From the NCBI GenBank assembly GCA_047967505.1, contig CM106539.1: 64,000 nucleotides of DNA, one strand, 5' to 3'. Every line of letters starts with the position of its first letter. The first letter of the stretch is position 1. The translations under genes were made by a program, and so were the position numbers. The notes under the pieces were generated by a model, which was given only the letters and a program-made list of their open reading frames with translations, was not told the origin of the DNA and did no database searches. Below, piece after piece: positions 51,740-63,409 of this stretch. Source of the DNA: Dipteris shenzhenensis (Eukaryota > Polypodiophyta > Polypodiopsida > Gleicheniales).

Positions 51740-54700
51740 GCATGTGTAGAAAGAAGAATCTTGAGGGGTTTGAAAGCTTTGCGTAGATTCCAAAGTGCAA
51801 GAAAGCACACTTGTGGAGCTGAGAAATGAGAAAGTTTCTCTACAAGATGCTCGTACAAAACATGGGCTACCAGGCTCTCTAGGTTCTATTTTTTTTCCGA
51901 AAAAACAGTGCTAATTATATTACTTCGAGAACAAGATACAAAACGTCAGCTTGTAGCTGATGGGCTGCGTTCACAAATCGGACACAGCCCTAAAAGGTAA
52001 CAAAATAAATCACTCTCTCACGGTGGGATAAGGCGAGTGTGAATGAACAGCCATCGGGGTGGTGAGTAGCGCCACCGAAGGCCCTGCGAAGTCTGCTCGA
52101 AGAAGAGGCCCTGTGTGTCCCAAGCCCAGAGGAAGCGTCTCCGCTTCTCCCGACCGGACCGGGAATCTCCCTGAATCTGGTCCCACTGGCCTCTGAGGGT
52201 ATGAATAATCTCGCTCCAAATATCAGTCATGATCTGGGCAGTCGATAAGGAGGTGCCACCGAGGATTTGCGCGCAACGCGAGGTCCAAATGTGCCACCCT
52301 GCGATGCTGCTAATAATCTCCCAGACTGGCTGCCTCTCCTGAACTCCTGTATCAGCCTCTGCTAGGTGCTGCGGGATACCCTCGAGCGACCCCCACGTTC
52401 CCTGTGTGATAAGGAAAGTGGGGTCCTTTTGGCATGCCTCGAATAAGTGATGTAGACCAGGTGCGGTGCTGCACCAACATAACGTGCCCCAAGTGATCAC
52501 ACCTAGCTCCGGTGCTGCGCGAGTGAGAATCCCGAAAGTCCACCTCCACACTTCCTGGGCGCGAGTGCAGCTCCACAGGCAGTGTTTTGGTGACTCCTCA
52601 ACCTCATGGCAAATCTGACAGCGTCCGTCCTGGCCTATTTGTCGCAACCAGCTCCCCACCGGAAGACCTTTGTGGGCAAGAAGCCACAAGAAGTAGGAGA
52701 TCTTCCGCGGCCGCCAGCTCTCCCACAAGGCCTTCCAGAAGGCCTGCATAAAGAATCTGGAAATACCCTGTGCATACCAGCTGGGCCGCTGGGTGGGGGG
52801 GCGGCTCTGCATCCTCCCAAGAACTCATCTGCCCAAAGTCGTGCTGTAGGCAAAGAAGGAGGTCGGCCCCTGTCCTGTCACAATCTCTGGCCAACTCCAC
52901 TCTCCTGGGTCCCAATCAAGCTCTGACAAGGCCCGCCCCTCCCAGAGCCAGAGTCGCCAAAGCTGCATCTGATCCTGCTCAATGCTAGGATCGGTACGCT
53001 AGACCTTCCCCAAAAGGCCTACGACCCGAACCCTCTGCCATGGGAGTAGGGGGTCGATGAGCGCATCCTCTCTCCTGAGTCGTCCATCCCCCATAACCGC
53101 GAAGAAGGAAATAGAGGAGTCGTCCATACGTCCTGCGACCACCAGTGGGATGCCACGGGGGGTGAACTGTCCCAGCCAACGGTCGTCACTAGGCATGAGG
53201 ATCTGAGGCTCAGGTGGAACCAACCAATCAGCTGGGATCGCGCCGTCGATCTCCGTGCGTCTCGCCTGGGCTCCACGTGCACCTCCAGCTGCATCTGCGA
53301 GATCAGTCGTCTCCAAATGTCTGTACGTGTCCCTCCAAACTCGAAGGGACTGGCGGGCTGGCCCCCTCATCCAGCCATCCCACCTGATATGTGATCTCTC
53401 CCCCAACTGAAGGCCCTCGGCATCTCTGACCTGATCATTCCAGATAAGCGGCTGGCGATCGATCTCCTCCTGACAGCGGGGAGGGGACTAAGTGAGACTG
53501 AGGCGGAGCCGCCTCCAAACCATGAGGAGGCTACGAACGAGTGGGGAACGGGGCTGAGTGAGCGGGGCGGAAGTGAAGATCCACCTGAGGGACGGGAGCC
53601 ACTCTCCACCTCGGCGCGGGACACAAGAACCGACCCCCTGCTGAAGTAACATCTTCCACGTCTGCCCCCCCGGGGTCAAACCGCGGATGACTAACTTGCC
53701 TAACAAGGCCTGACTCTGAAGCTCTGGATCGATGACCCCCAGGCCTCCCTCAGCCTGCGGAAGAATGACTGTCTGCCAAGCAACCCTGGCTCTGGTATCT
53801 CTGAGGCCATCCTCCCCGGACCAAAGGAAGTTCCGAACCAACCTCCTAAGCTGTGCCACGCTGGATCTCGAGAAACACCAACAGGAAGCCACATACCAAG
53901 CCGTGGCAAGGAGGACTTGGTTGACTACCAAGGCACGACCTGCAAAGGAGAGCTTAGCAGTGCTCCAGAAAGCCAGCTTCCGTCGGATGGAATCTAGCAC
54001 CGGGAGAAACTGCTGAGCTGGCGTGATGTCCAGGCCGACCTGAAAACCCAGGTATCTAGCTGTCTATCCCCGTGGGATCCACCTGAAACCCAAAAACCTC
54101 CCCCACTGAGAACGCGCCCCGGGGTCTGTGAGAAAACCAACTGATTTGTTCCAGTTGATTTTCGCACCAGCAGCCGAACAGAAGACCTCCAGGGCCATCC
54201 TCACCCTCTCCAGCATCGACTCATCGTCCTGGACATACAGGGCTGTGTCATCCGCGTACTCCGAGTCCAAGAGCTCTGTGTCCTCCCGGAGGGGAAGGCG
54301 AACACCCCTGATCCCTGTAGACCTCGCCCGAAGGTAGTAAGTCATAGCCTCGGTGAAGAAGAGAAACAGGTAAGGAGCAAGGGGGCAGCCCTGACGCACT
54401 GATCTCTCCAAGCTAAAACGCTCACCCATCCTGCCTCCAATGATGACTTTGCTAGAAGCTGTCCTGTACAAAGCTGAAATACCCTGAATCCAACCTGCTG
54501 GGAAACCTAGCCGCTCCAGAGTCCCCTCCAGAAAGGACCAGTCCACTCGATCGTAGGCCTTCTCAAAGTCGAGAAGTAGGATGGCAAGGTGTGATCCGCT
54601 GTGCTGAGCCCACTCCGCCGCCTCTGAAAAGGTGAAGACATTATCTAGGATACTGCGATCCTGGACAAAGCCTGTCTGAGTGTCATGAATGAGGTCTGGA

Positions 54701-56345
54701 AGTAGAGGCCGAACTCTGGCGCTGATCATCTTGGCGAGGATTTTGTAGGCAGTGGTAAGGAGAGTGATCGGGCGCCACTGACGGATCTCCTGTCTATCTC
54801 CTCCCTTCGAGATGAGGCAAATCAGTCCCGAGGAGAGGCTCTCTGGCATATAACCGTTGCTGAAAATCCTCTGAAGAGCTGCTAGGAGGGGCTGATGGAT
54901 CTGGTCCCAGAAGGAGGTGAAGAATGCCCGGGATAGCCCATCCTCACCTGGGCATTTCTGTCCATCGATGGCCATCAAGGCCTCCAGCATCTCATCCGTG
55001 GTAAACGGTGCCAACAACGTCGCCTGCATGCTAGGCTGGACCAAGGAAGGAGTGTGCCTCCACACCTCCTCACGGGCACGACGAGTACCGAGGAGCAAGC
55101 GGCTCCTGCTGGAAAAGGGTCCTGTAGAAGTCGGTGGCCAACCCCAAGACCTCTCCCGGATCCGTAACGATGTGTCCCTCCGCTGTCCTGAGGCTCCGAA
55201 GCTGATCACCTGCAGCTCTCTGGCCATGCGTCCTGAAAACTCCCTGCACATCCGGTCACCCTTCCGAGCCCAGAAGGAGAGAGAGGCGTGATAGGAAAAC
55301 TCTGAGCGACGCTGGAGTGTCTCCTCAAGAAGGGCTCTGGCTCGAAGGGCCTGGATCCGAAGCTCCTCCGAGCCCGGGGATGCCTGCTGAAGTCGCTGAA
55401 TGGAGGCGAGGTCCCTCCGAAGAGCTCTCTCTCTACCCCACCACTCCTGTCGAACCTGTAGGGCTGCGAGCTGGCAGATCTGGCTGGACTCCTGCAAAGC
55501 CTGCGCCACCGAATCAACCAGATCCGCGCACTCACCCCAGTCTCTGTCCCAAAGACTGCAAATACTGCTGCGCACGTCCTCCCTCGAGAAAATGGAGTCG
55601 GGCATCCGGCATGAGCGAGGGGGAAGGGCCTGAGCTGCCGAAAGGCTCTTTAGGTTCTACTGGAAAAGAATAGAAACTTTACATAAAAGATTCCTCCTAG
55701 GGGAATTGGGGATTAAGTCTCATACACCCTGTTGAGATGGGCATGATACCTCTCAAAGGGGAAGCATTATGGCAATTCATGGCCTATCTCAACAAAGGTC
55801 AGAAGATAAATGCCATCACAAGGCAATGGAAGCTATATTAACCACTGGATGGCACCGAGAAGGGATGAAATGGATGGAATTATGGGGTATGACAACTACT
55901 GATATATCAGAGGATGCATGTGAAATCAGAGAGCTAGTGACACAGAAAATGCTACAGAAACTATGACAAGACCAAGGGAAAAAATGCAGTTCTATAAACA
56001 GGAAATTCAATGGACAGACATGGGATGCAAAAATACCTACGGGATGACATCTCAATATTCAAAAGGCATCTAATATGCAAAATGAGAACCAGCTCACATG
56101 ATCTAGAAGTGGATAAGGGAAGGTGGGCAAGACTGAGGGTCCTAAGAGAAGAAAGAATATGCAAAATCTGCCCCATGGGGGAGGTGGAAAATAAGCAACA
56201 TGTACTGATAAGATGTCAGGCCTATGCACACATCAGAGAAGGATATGATGACAGGGAGGACAACTTGAAAAATGTAGTGGAGCAGCAAGGTACAAAGCTA
56301 GGAAGCTACGTAAAAGAAGTTTTGGAACACCAAAACAAGTACTAA
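51736..56345 (+). mobile_element. LINE family D ORF2 C-terminus, interrupted by LINE B8
   Basis: Two plus-strand parts, 51736-51888 and 55643-56345, belong together once the inserted LINE is removed. The right part, across frameshifts, reads TLHKRFLLGELGIKSHTPC, EMGMIPLKGEALWQFMAYLN, HREGMKWMELWGMTTTDISE and GRWARLRVLREERICKICPM with GEVENKQHVLIRC. This resembles the end of family A ORF2 ([19 protein letters not shown]), so D is a distant relative. No RT or endonuclease is present, so the copy is 5'-truncated at the TC repeat. Confidence 0.7.
51889..55642 (-). mobile_element. LINE family B copy B8, youngest-looking insertion
   Basis: AGGCTCTCTAGGTTCTA at 51872-51888 and AGGCTCTTTAGGTTCTA at 55643-55659 are a 17-base target-site duplication with one difference. 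A T run at the left edge is the poly-A tail. One minus-strand frame covers 55605 to 52018 with only four stops (54064-54066, 53488-53490, 52999-53001 and 52825-52827). RT motifs: [72 protein letters not shown], and the catalytic SEYADDTALYV. zf-RVT: CQICHEVEESPKHCLWSC. The endonuclease and ORF1 are missing. The sequence is GC-richer than its surroundings, and its 3' end differs from the other family B copies, so it is a distinct subfamily. Confidence 0.92.
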
Positions 56346-56594
56346 CTACATAGCAAGTCTATAGTATTTTATCTCACCGGATGTAAAAGGTCACTATTTG
56401 TTGATAGTGATCACTACTTGGGCTAGCACACAAACTAGCTCAACAAGTACTAACTACATAGTAAGACTTGTTTCACTAGATGTAAAAGATCACTATTTGT
56501 TGATAGTAACCACCAGTCCCATAGAACTTGAGGGGTCTTAAAAGGACTTTAATACAATCATATCATATCATATCATCTCTCTCTCTCTCTCTCA
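56335..56594 (+). repeat. LINE D 3' UTR: 108-base tandem pair and (ATCAT)n(CT)n tail
   Basis: ACAAGTACTAACTACATAG occurs at 56335 and 56443 with TCACTATTTGTTGATAG following in each, so the unit is about 108 bases. CATATCATATCATATCAT and a CT run follow to 56594, resembling a simple-repeat LINE tail. Confidence 0.65.
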
Positions 56595-57880
56595 TGGGAT
56601 AGTATAGTCAGAGTTCACCATGACACCTCTCCAGATTGATGCCATCTTTCAAACAGTGACATTCATCCATAAAGTCTGGGACTTACCTCACTGGAGACTT
56701 CCTAGGCTAGCCCTGGAGTCATCCAGAAGACTAGCGGAGGGTGGAGTAGTTACATGGTATGCACGTATATCCACATGGCTTGCCAGGCATGGTATCTAGA
56801 TGGACAGACTCCCCCCCTTTAAGTACAGCATGGACGTGCCTCTTGAGTCAATCCCACGAGATGAGATCAACCATATCATATCATTAGGTCTCCTTCAGCT
56901 CCATACATCTCAGACTTGGGGAGAGGACCAGGATCTCCCCACCAAGCTCCAGTTCTACTACGACCACTTCTTGAGAGTATCGGAGGAGGGATTCATCATC
57001 AAACCCCAGTACCTCAAGGACATAGGTGTCTCACATGCACTGAGAATTGCCATTGGATAGATGCGGGTTTCATCCCAGCAGTTGAGAATCGAGGTAGGGA
57101 GAGCTGCAAGTATACCCAGAGAGCGCAGATTTGCATGCTATGTACAATGGGGGAGGTTGAGACAGAGGAGCATTTTCTTTGTACTTTCCAAGATCCAAGG
57201 GCGTTACCACTATCTTTACCTAGAGGGGAGTAGTTTCGGCCCACTATCACGATTGATCCATTTTCATGACCAAGTCTGCATTGGGCTCTATTTGATGGTG
57301 CCGGCATAGGGAGACACTACTGCGACAGATCAAAGAGTAGCAAGAGGTGAGTAGACCATAAGACATAGAGGCTGACCAAACACAACATCGCGTCATAGAC
57401 TCCTACACATTTGAGTCAGCTCTAGGACGCAGCGGAGTAGAGGAGGAGGAGCTAGCTGATACGAGGCAGCTTGGATCAACCGAGAGAGCCGACATGGTGC
57501 CACCGAGAGAGGGACGTAGAGACCATGCGTGAGACAGAGAGTGCCTTGAGCACACTCTATTGAGGTCCGACTTGTCACAGCTTTCCTCAGGGGGACAAGG
57601 GGTCACTTTGGACATAGCCCAGAGAGTTCAGAGATCGAGGAGACCGCCTACCTCGCCACAGTGCGAGACAGCTCAACAGATGCAGATACGAGATATTTTC
57701 ACAGCTCACCAAAGAGCCATCACTATACTAGGCTTCGGTTTTTGAGTCCCAACTCCATGACTGACTTGATTTAGTTTGTACTTGATTGATTGATTATGAT
57801 CATTATGATTCTGCTAGTATATATTAGTACTCAGCAAGGGTCGTAGCACGCCCTTTGCTCTAGCCTACTGAGGCTTGTAT
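56595..57880 (+). mobile_element. LINE family A 3' fragment
   Basis: The fragment is 5'-truncated right after the CT run. Frames read TPLQIDAIFQTVTFIHKVWD, then DRLPPFKYSMDVPLESIPRD, QLHTSQTWGEDQDLPTKLQF and FLRVSEEGFIIKPQYL. A finger region follows across frameshifts (CMLCTMGEVETEEHFLC). These parallel the family A ORF2 end at 19.7-20.4 kb. Its position equivalent to the first TGA there is a Lys codon here. Confidence 0.8.
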
Positions 57881-57919
57881 GAGTCTATCTTTTGAGTGCA
57901 CTTTGTCCCATAGGACGTT

Positions 57920-59715
57920 ATTACATCTGTGTGTGTGTGTGACCCTCCGTCCCCCTCTGTTCCCTCCCTTGTTTTGCATGTACAGCCCCCGTCTTCCACC
58001 TTGCAGCGTTCATCGCCATCCGTACAGCTCCCGTCAGCTGTACGAAATTTTGTACAGTCCGTACAACCCCCTCGACCCCTGCAATTATCTACATAGCCTT
58101 CGGTTCAGCCCTTCGTACAACCCTCCATCCAGGCAGATGTGGTGCAAACACCCGTACCTGCTTCATCCGTACCTACAAAATCCGTACACGTACAGGATCT
58201 TGAAACATCTTTTGTTTTTTTTTGCTTCCTCTATTCCTCCGGCTCCGGTCTTCATTCGACGGAAGCGTGGTGCTTTGCCTTCTTCATCCTCTTTCAAATC
58301 GGCAAAGCTTGATCTCACAGATGGCCCTTCTTCTTCCTTGCAGCTGGATCTTCTGCGTCGTTATGCTTAGCCTCTGTCATAGATGTTCCTTTATCAATTT
58401 CCCTGTTTGTTTGTTCTTTGGATTCTGCCCTTCTGGTTTCAGGACTTCGACAAGCTCAGCAATTTGAAGTCTGTCTCTACTTTATGGCCAAGGTTCTTTC
58501 TGCCACTCAATTTCGTCGTTGGGCTGAAGCTGCAATGGGTCTGGATTGTATTTCCTCCTTTGTCTTTCTGGGTAAAGGATTTTATTATGCCCACGTTTCT
58601 TCGACTGATGTGGTGGAGCGGCTAGTCAGTTGTACTGGCGTTCCTGGGGCTGGTTTCTTCGCTTATGTGATGCCCTGGGATCCACTTTTCGATCCTTCTG
58701 CTACCCTTCTAACTCACTGTCCGGTTTGGATTACTCTCAAAGCGCTGCCTGTGCCTCTTCTTCAGCATCTTCCAACTCTTGTAGCTTTTCTGGGAAGGCC
58801 TCTTCATGTTCCGAGACAGGAGTTCTTGCAAGCTTCCCGTGATGTTCGCCTTTGCGTTTTGTGGGATATGACGCAGCCTGTGCCATCTACTTTGGATCTT
58901 GATTTGGGATTTGCCCATCCGATGCGCATCACGTTGCATTTTGCATCTTTTCCCACTGTATGTTATCGGTGCTGCCAGGTTGGTCATTTTGCATGTGATT
59001 GCCCTTCTACAGCTCCGAAGCACTACTGGAGGAAGGTAGATAAATCATAGGCAAATCTTCCTCTTGCTGAAGAAGCTCAGGATTGCACCCCTGTTGAGCA
59101 CCATCAGTCTCCTTCTACTCAGGATATGGATGTACCCTTTACAAAGGGGATTTTATAGGGTGATATGCATGCTCTCTCTCAGGATGATGTCCCTGCTCTT
59201 ACTCAGGTTGATCCTCAGAATGAAGCTCAAATGCTAAGTCCCGCTTTATCAGATGCAACTTTTTCGTCGGAAGATACCGATGTTGATTTAGCCTCTCTGC
59301 CTTTGATGCCTGTGCCAGAGTTTTCTTATGTCCGGGATGCAGAAGTACCCTTTTTACTGGAATCTTTTCATCCCATGTTACAACAGGTTTTTGACCCTGT
59401 GATTCAGAAATTTCGGGTACCAGCTTATATCAAGAAGAATCACAAGGGCAAAAAACAGCTTGTTTTTATTGATGGTGTGGTTTCATCACTGCATCAGTTT
59501 TTACAGAGCAACAATTTGAAGCTGGAGAATGCTGTGTTTGATCCTCCTCCAGCTTGATATGTAACTTTTTACTTGGCTGCCTCATGACTTTTGCTCTGAG
59601 GCTTTACTTGTAAATTTTTTCCTTGTACTTATTGGTGGGTTTTTACCTCTTTTGAGGTTTCCCACACAGAAATATAAGATTTCACTTAAAAGAAAAGTGT
59701 GTGTGTGTGTGTGTG
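57920..59715 (+). mobile_element. LINE family C copy C3, ORF1 only
   Basis: TGTCCCATAGGACGTT is present at 57904-57919 and 59716-59731, an exact 16-base target-site duplication. The 5' part carries a CCGTAC motif array like that of C1. One frame, 58418-59557, encodes ORF1 with two stops (59048-59050 and 59156-59158). It has a DUF4283-like start (VLSATQFRRWAEAAMGLDCI), the zinc knuckle CYRCCQVGHFACDC, and a C-terminal part QKFRVPAYIKKNHKGKKQL. It ends in a GT repeat. No ORF2 is present, so only an ORF1-length transcript was inserted. Confidence 0.87.
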
Positions 59716-59718
59716 TGT
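59695..59718. repeat. (GT)n tail of LINE C3
   Basis: A GT run directly before the right target-site duplication. A shorter GT run also lies near the 5' end at 57928-57941. Confidence 0.9.
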
Positions 59719-62135
59719 CCCATAGGACGTTCATTTCAGATGCTCTGGAGGAGGATAAAAGGAGAAATACTAAAGCCCTAAATGTTTTGGTTCGAGGTCT
59801 CATAGTGGGAGACACTCCTATGGTAGATGCAAAAGCCTTCTTCATCAAAATGGGTGTGAACTTGACATGTGAGACAGATTGAAGAGTTCACAAGCCCGAT
59901 GCACCCACCAAGGCCACTTGTGATGAGCTTCGAACAGCCATAGATAGGAAGACCCTCATGAGCACGAGGGTGACTTTGAAAGGAACCTGGATCTACCTAG
60001 ACGATTACCTCACCCTCCTACAGCAGGAACACGGAGGGAAGGTATGGTACGTGTCATGGCAGCGAGAGACACAGGGAAATGGGCTGCATACAGGGATGGT
60101 GGCGTAATCATCCGAGAGAGAGGAGATCAGGACCAGGGGGAGAAGGAAGAAAAGGAAGAGAAAGAAGAGGGTGAATTATGACAGTGTCAGGCCAATGGGC
60201 ACAAAGTGGACTGAGAATTGCAGTGTGTGGAATTGCAATGGCACACTCTGGTCTGATCCAAGTGGTTTCTTGGAGACATACACTGACAGAGACATAGTCT
60301 TCTATACTGAGACACATGAGAGCCCCGAGAGAGAACTACCCATTGTGATAGGTGCATAAGAGTCATCTCATAGGAAGGAGACGAGGAGAGACACCGGTGT
60401 GTGGGGCTCGGGGGGAGTGGTTATCCTTTTTAGATCACACATGAGACCTCTCATATCAGTGGCATGGAGAGAGGAGCATGAATGACACATGTGGATACGA
60501 GTCCAGCTACTAGACGCATGACCGATACTCATAGCGGTGTGCTATTTCTCCCCAGATACTTCATCCTATGCACGTGAGGTCACCACAAAGGGGCATAGCT
60601 CGTATGAGTCGATTCAGGATGATATCATTGCGTTCTCCAGAAAGAAGGACATCCTCCTTCATGATTTCGATGCATGCACAGGGGACAGGCAGGTGGGTCT
60701 ACTGGACTTTGCATTGGATTCCCTCATAGTACTAGAGCTAGATGCAGCTAAGCTCAGGATAGTGAGACACTCCGCAGATGCACCACAAGTGAAAGGGTAT
60801 GGACGACATCTACTTGAGCTAGGGGCTGTCCACGATTTGATCATTTACAATGGTCTACAGAGATGGCCATCATCTAGTGGGCTCACTTGTTTCCCACATG
60901 GCAGAGGGACAAGCACGGTGGACTACCTATTGGGTCCCTGGGTCTTTATCTCACGAATATACAACTTTATTGTGCCCCCTCACCCACTTGGTGTTGATCA
61001 CTCATACTTAGCCTTCTGATCTCTGCCACTATGCCAGTCACAGGGAGGGTCCCCCCCACGCCCACTCGTATACAGGTTCACTTTAATCGTGCCTTAGACC
61101 CCATCTATGTGAGCAACCTGGCGCAGGGGCTTCCAACCCTACCACTTGGAGACGATGTAGACCTCATCCACGCCTCAAACACCCTTGCCACAGTGGTCAT
61201 GGATGCAGCCATCAGGCCTTTCCCCACAACTCGATCTGCACGTGCCTCACAAAGGAAGATGCCACAGAACCCTTGGTATGATGATGAACGCAGAGAGATG
61301 AGAGCTCACCTCACACGTGAGCCTTGACCACTTGATATCACTCGAGGCATAGCAGATCTCACCGCAACTGACACGCCGTAGGCGGCGAGTTCTTTTTGAG
61401 GAGGGGATCCCACCATTGGCTGGGGGCTTCTATCGGAGGGGAAGCCGCCTATCCCCATCACAGACCCAGGTGTATGGCGCACTCATGCATGCTCTCTTTA
61501 CGATGTTCCAATGCAGGCACCACCTAATATGTCCACTATGCCCAAGCCCACCACTTGCACTAAACAAAATGTGTGGGCTGCACTCAGCCGGCTTCATAAC
61601 CGAAGAGCACAGGCCCATGAGGGGCAATGAACTGAGCATTTCGATCATGGACAGAAGGTTTTGGCTCCGGTGCTAGCGCAGATGTTCAACCACGCCAAAT
61701 GTCACAGCTTCCCACCCTCATGGAGTACCACCACCATTGTACCGATACACAAGGCAGGTGACCCCATGGATACTGGGAACTATCTCTCTCATGATTGGCC
61801 ATACGTTGGCCAAGATCTATGAATCAGTACTAGAGAGGGCGATCAACAATCATACAGAGGCACATGGGCAGCGTGCTCTAGGGCAGGCAGGTTTCCAGAG
61901 ACAACACTCCACACTAGACCACATCTTCACCCTGAGGACTATCATTGAGGAGGCGGCGGGGTCAAGACGCCAAAAAGTCTATGCTTGTTTTGACACTGTC
62001 CCGCGATCCCGCATGATCAGGAGACTACAAGATATGCAGATTCTAGAGGTTCTGATCAGGGGAGTAGTGAGCCTATATGAGTCCGTTAGAGGGAGAGTTC
62101 GTGCCCCAAGAGGCCTATCAGACTGGGTTGAGAGC

Positions 62136-63400
62136 ACGATCGCCACCCCTCTACTCCTACCCACTTGCTCAGAGCCCCCACACCCTCTCTATTGCTGCAC
62201 CCTCTGCCCCCGCGGGTTGTACTATTGTTGCTGCTCCCGCACCATCATCTTCTGCTGCTACCTAGTAGGCTTGGGTCTGCTCCTAGGTCTCCACCTAGGC
62301 TTCTTCACAGCCCACAGGCTGCTCATAGCTCCTTACAACCCTATCCCCTCCTAATATTCTCTAGCCAGCCGGGGACTTGCAAAACCAACAAGAAGATCAA
62401 GAAACCCAAGAACCGAATCAAGAAAACACAGAGGGACTCCAACAATACATCAACGTGATGCAACATTGAAAATACAAGGAAAAGACAAGGGAGAGACACC
62501 AATTTTGCTTGAAGTTCACTCTCACAGGGGTGTGAAATTCTAAGTACTTTAATGTACTACAAGACTATGACAACTTTGGTTTTAAAAGTCCAAGCGTGGG
62601 CTTAATAATGTGTAATTAAACGCGGCATGGTACCTAGCACATAAGCGTAATTAATCCCTAGGCCCAAAGGCATTCCAAGGAATTAAAAGGGTGGTTGTTG
62701 GAAAATGATGACGTGGCATTTTTAATGGGCCCCCTAGAGGGCCATGTACCTTCAGTGGCCCCCCTAGAGTTCCAAGTGGCTCTAGTGCCTTCTACATGCT
62801 CCTTTGCCATTCTTGGACCTTCTTGGGCCTTCTAAACTTCACATGTGTGGTTTTCTCTCTCATCTTCTCCCTTTGTTGAGATTTTGGACTAGTTGTTCGG
62901 CCTCCTTCAACTGAATTCCGTTTTTCTTCATAACTCCTCACCCGTTTGGATTCCTCGACTTCCGTTTGGCCCGATGGCCCTCTGCCTCCCCTTCACAGTG
63001 ATATGCTTTTCCCTCCATGCGTTTGGTAGAACGGGCATAGCTGAGCACTCCTTTTGCTGGTCGAATTTGCAAAAGTGGCTTTTTCTGAACCTTTTTGCTT
63101 CTACAGCCTCTTACACCTCTCCTCTTGCAAAGCTACAGCTTTCTGTTGAATTTCGAGTGGTCCCATACGCTGGTTGACTGGTTTTACTCAATTTTGGAGA
63201 ACTTTCCGGCGATGAAACTTCTCCAAAACCTTCTCAATGCATTCCTCTCTGAAGCACGCTTCTTTTGAGCCCAAGAACTCCCACTTCTTCGCGATAGAAG
63301 TGCTTCTTTTTGCATTTTTTTGTGGAATTCTTGCTGGTCGGCTCTTGTAAATGCTCTTTCTTCATGCCTTTGCACTCCTCTTTGGCTCAGAATGCAATTG
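62136..63400. other. Unassigned DNA, possibly gypsy leader or LTR in part
   Basis: The interval 62136-62360 is C-rich with Leu/Pro/Cys-type translations only. At 62700-62780 there are TGACGTGGCAT and a GGGCCCCCTAGAGGGCC palindrome. No gene was recognised. Confidence 0.3.
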
Positions 63401-63409
63401 GGCATTGGT

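Larger units (their letters stand above)
57881..62135 (+). mobile_element. LINE family A copy with LINE C3 inserted
   Basis: Left of the insertion only the ORF1 part SFECTLSHRT remains; it continues after 59715 as FISDALEEDKRRNTKALNV and GDTPMVDAKAFFIKMGV. The endonuclease follows: SVWNCNGTLWS, VFYTETHESPER, GSGGVVILF, LIAVCYFSPD and HDFDACTGDRQ (GDFNA changed to HDFDA), then PLGVDHSYLAF. The RT (61737-62130) has MIGHTLAKIYESVLE, GQAGFQRQHSTLDHIFTLR, CFDTVPRSR (the catalytic VDFRKAF box is deleted) and YESVRGRVRAPRGLSD. The copy ends at about 62135, before the YADD box. Confidence 0.85.
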
